From contig NW_017265187.1 of assembly GCF_001638985.1 (NCBI RefSeq), positions 372,001 through 436,000 of the forward strand: a stretch of DNA of 64,000 nucleotides, written 5' to 3'. The stretch is from Phycomyces blakesleeanus NRRL 1555(-) (Eukaryota > Mucoromycota > Mucoromycetes > Mucorales > Phycomycetaceae). The position numbers were made by a program, and so were the translations under genes. Positions 63,338 through 64,000 of the stretch are shown piece by piece. The notes beneath the pieces were generated by a model. The model was not told the origin of the DNA and ran no database searches. It saw only the letters and a program-made list of their open reading frames with translations. Every line of letters starts with the position of its first letter. Positions within the stretch are counted from its first letter, which is position 1.

Positions 63338-63776
63338 TACCTGTCTCTCCATAACCCCTTTTCTCTTTCTTTTAACCTTCCTGTATTTCGTTAAAGCCTT
63401 CATATTTAACCTTTATATATATATATATTATTTCCAAAAATTGTTACATATTTCACACTTTTTCTTTTATTTCATTCTACTTAGTTCTGCTACTAATTTG
63501 TATCTTAATCTTTCATATAAACACACTATCTCTACCCAACGAATAAAGGTATTTTAGATTTTCTATATACTATTGTTGTTTTTATTTTATAATAAAAAAT
63601 CAAGTTTTGGTTCATTTTTGGATCTACCAATTTTAAACCATAATTCTTTTATATATTTATATAAATATATATATATTCTATTCTATTCTAAAATACATGA
63701 AAGTTAATTTACATTGATACACTTATATATAAATGTGTGTACGTGTGTGTGTGTCTGCATGTTTTCTTGCTTTTGT
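63338..63776. other. Intergenic region between converging genes
   Basis: 439 bp of T-rich DNA with (TA)n and (GT)n runs (63416-63430, 63735-63755). It holds the 3' ends of the KH gene and of the reverse gene at the window edge. No coding sequence was seen. Confidence 0.55.
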
Positions 63777-64000
63777 CTATCGGTGGGATTTCTTCAATCC
63801 TATCCAACTAAATTTACTATTCTCTGCAGTGAATTTAACTCCAGTGGGATCAATAGGTTTGGATAAACCAAGGCGTCGCTTCATACGCTTAAACACAGAC
63901 CGAGATTGTGCTGGTGATGAAGATGAGGGGATTTCTATTGGATGAATGGTCTGTGAAGGGCACAGGTTTGATGCATGGGTGGTATCATGCTCGTAATCGA
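63777..64000 (-). CDS. C-terminal exon of an unidentified protein (partial)
   Basis: On the reverse strand a frame enters from the right edge and stays open for 74 codons to a TAG at 63777-63779. The end reads RSVFKRMKRRLGLSKPIDPT, then GVKFTAENSKFSWIGLKKSH and R. It is preceded by a Pro/Ser-rich stretch with IEIPSSSSPAQ. The composition (basic helix, then a beta-like Phe/Trp segment) is much more protein-like than the surrounding AT-rich DNA. I do not recognise the family. The 5' part lies beyond the window, so strand and frame are inferred from codon quality alone. Confidence 0.55.
   Translation of the reverse strand, partial: DYEHDTTHASNLCPSQTIHPIEIPSSSSPAQSRSVFKRMKRRLGLSKPIDPTGVKFTAENSKFSWIGLKKSHR

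Overview
This 64 kb window comes from a fungal nuclear genome, most likely Mucoromycota and probably Mucorales. The basis is very AT-rich intergenic DNA full of (TA)n tracts, genes split by many short GT-AG introns of about 50-110 bp, and a clearly fungal gene set. That set includes a HAL/SAT4-type kinase, a LIM-C1-RhoGAP protein, a Grr1-like F-box protein, an Rtc3-like protein, a fungal TCP11 protein and aspartate-semialdehyde dehydrogenase. No prokaryotic operon, CRISPR array, rRNA or convincing tRNA was seen. Gene models were built by hand: exon joins are given in each entry, and each join keeps the reading frame and reads into a recognisable or plausible protein.

Layout from left to right. 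1-2.7 kb holds a 3' kinase fragment, a ubiquitin-eL40 fusion and the CK2 regulatory subunit. 2.7-6.5 kb is non-coding with two small inverted-repeat elements. 6.5-11.1 kb holds an Rtc3/SBDS-like gene, a mitochondrial K+/H+ exchange-related gene and an intronless coiled-coil orphan. A 1.2 kb element with terminal inverted repeats lies at 12.0-13.2 kb. 13.9-17.4 kb holds a DUF4112 gene and a MIT-domain gene. 19.4-27.3 kb holds the large RhoGAP gene and the TCP11 gene. 30.8-38.6 kb is a dense forward cluster: pseudouridine synthase, Grr1-like, eL15 and a UVR-like coiled-coil gene. A C2H2 factor with a polyglutamine tract lies at 41.9-43.3 kb, followed by about 8.5 kb without a supportable gene. 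51.8-61.8 kb is a run of reverse-strand genes: a multi-pass membrane orphan, LETM1, a secreted aspartic protease, eS24 and HOM2. 62.5-64 kb holds a KH-domain gene and the 3' end of one more reverse-strand gene.

Working themes: translation (eL40, eL15, eS24, tRNA pseudouridylation, KH protein), signalling and the cell cycle (kinase, CK2 beta, RhoGAP, SCF F-box, TCP11) and mitochondrial cation exchange (two separate K+/H+-related genes). The genes do not form one pathway. Regulatory sites worth noting are a Gcn4/AP-1 site in front of HOM2 and an AGGGTY-type motif about 105-132 bp upstream of the start codon in three translation genes. The most unusual observations are a GC-AG intron that interrupts the first active-site motif of the aspartic protease, a ubiquitin with substitutions at positions 22 and 28, and two families of TIR-bounded elements. 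I did not find a convincing wholly new molecular system.
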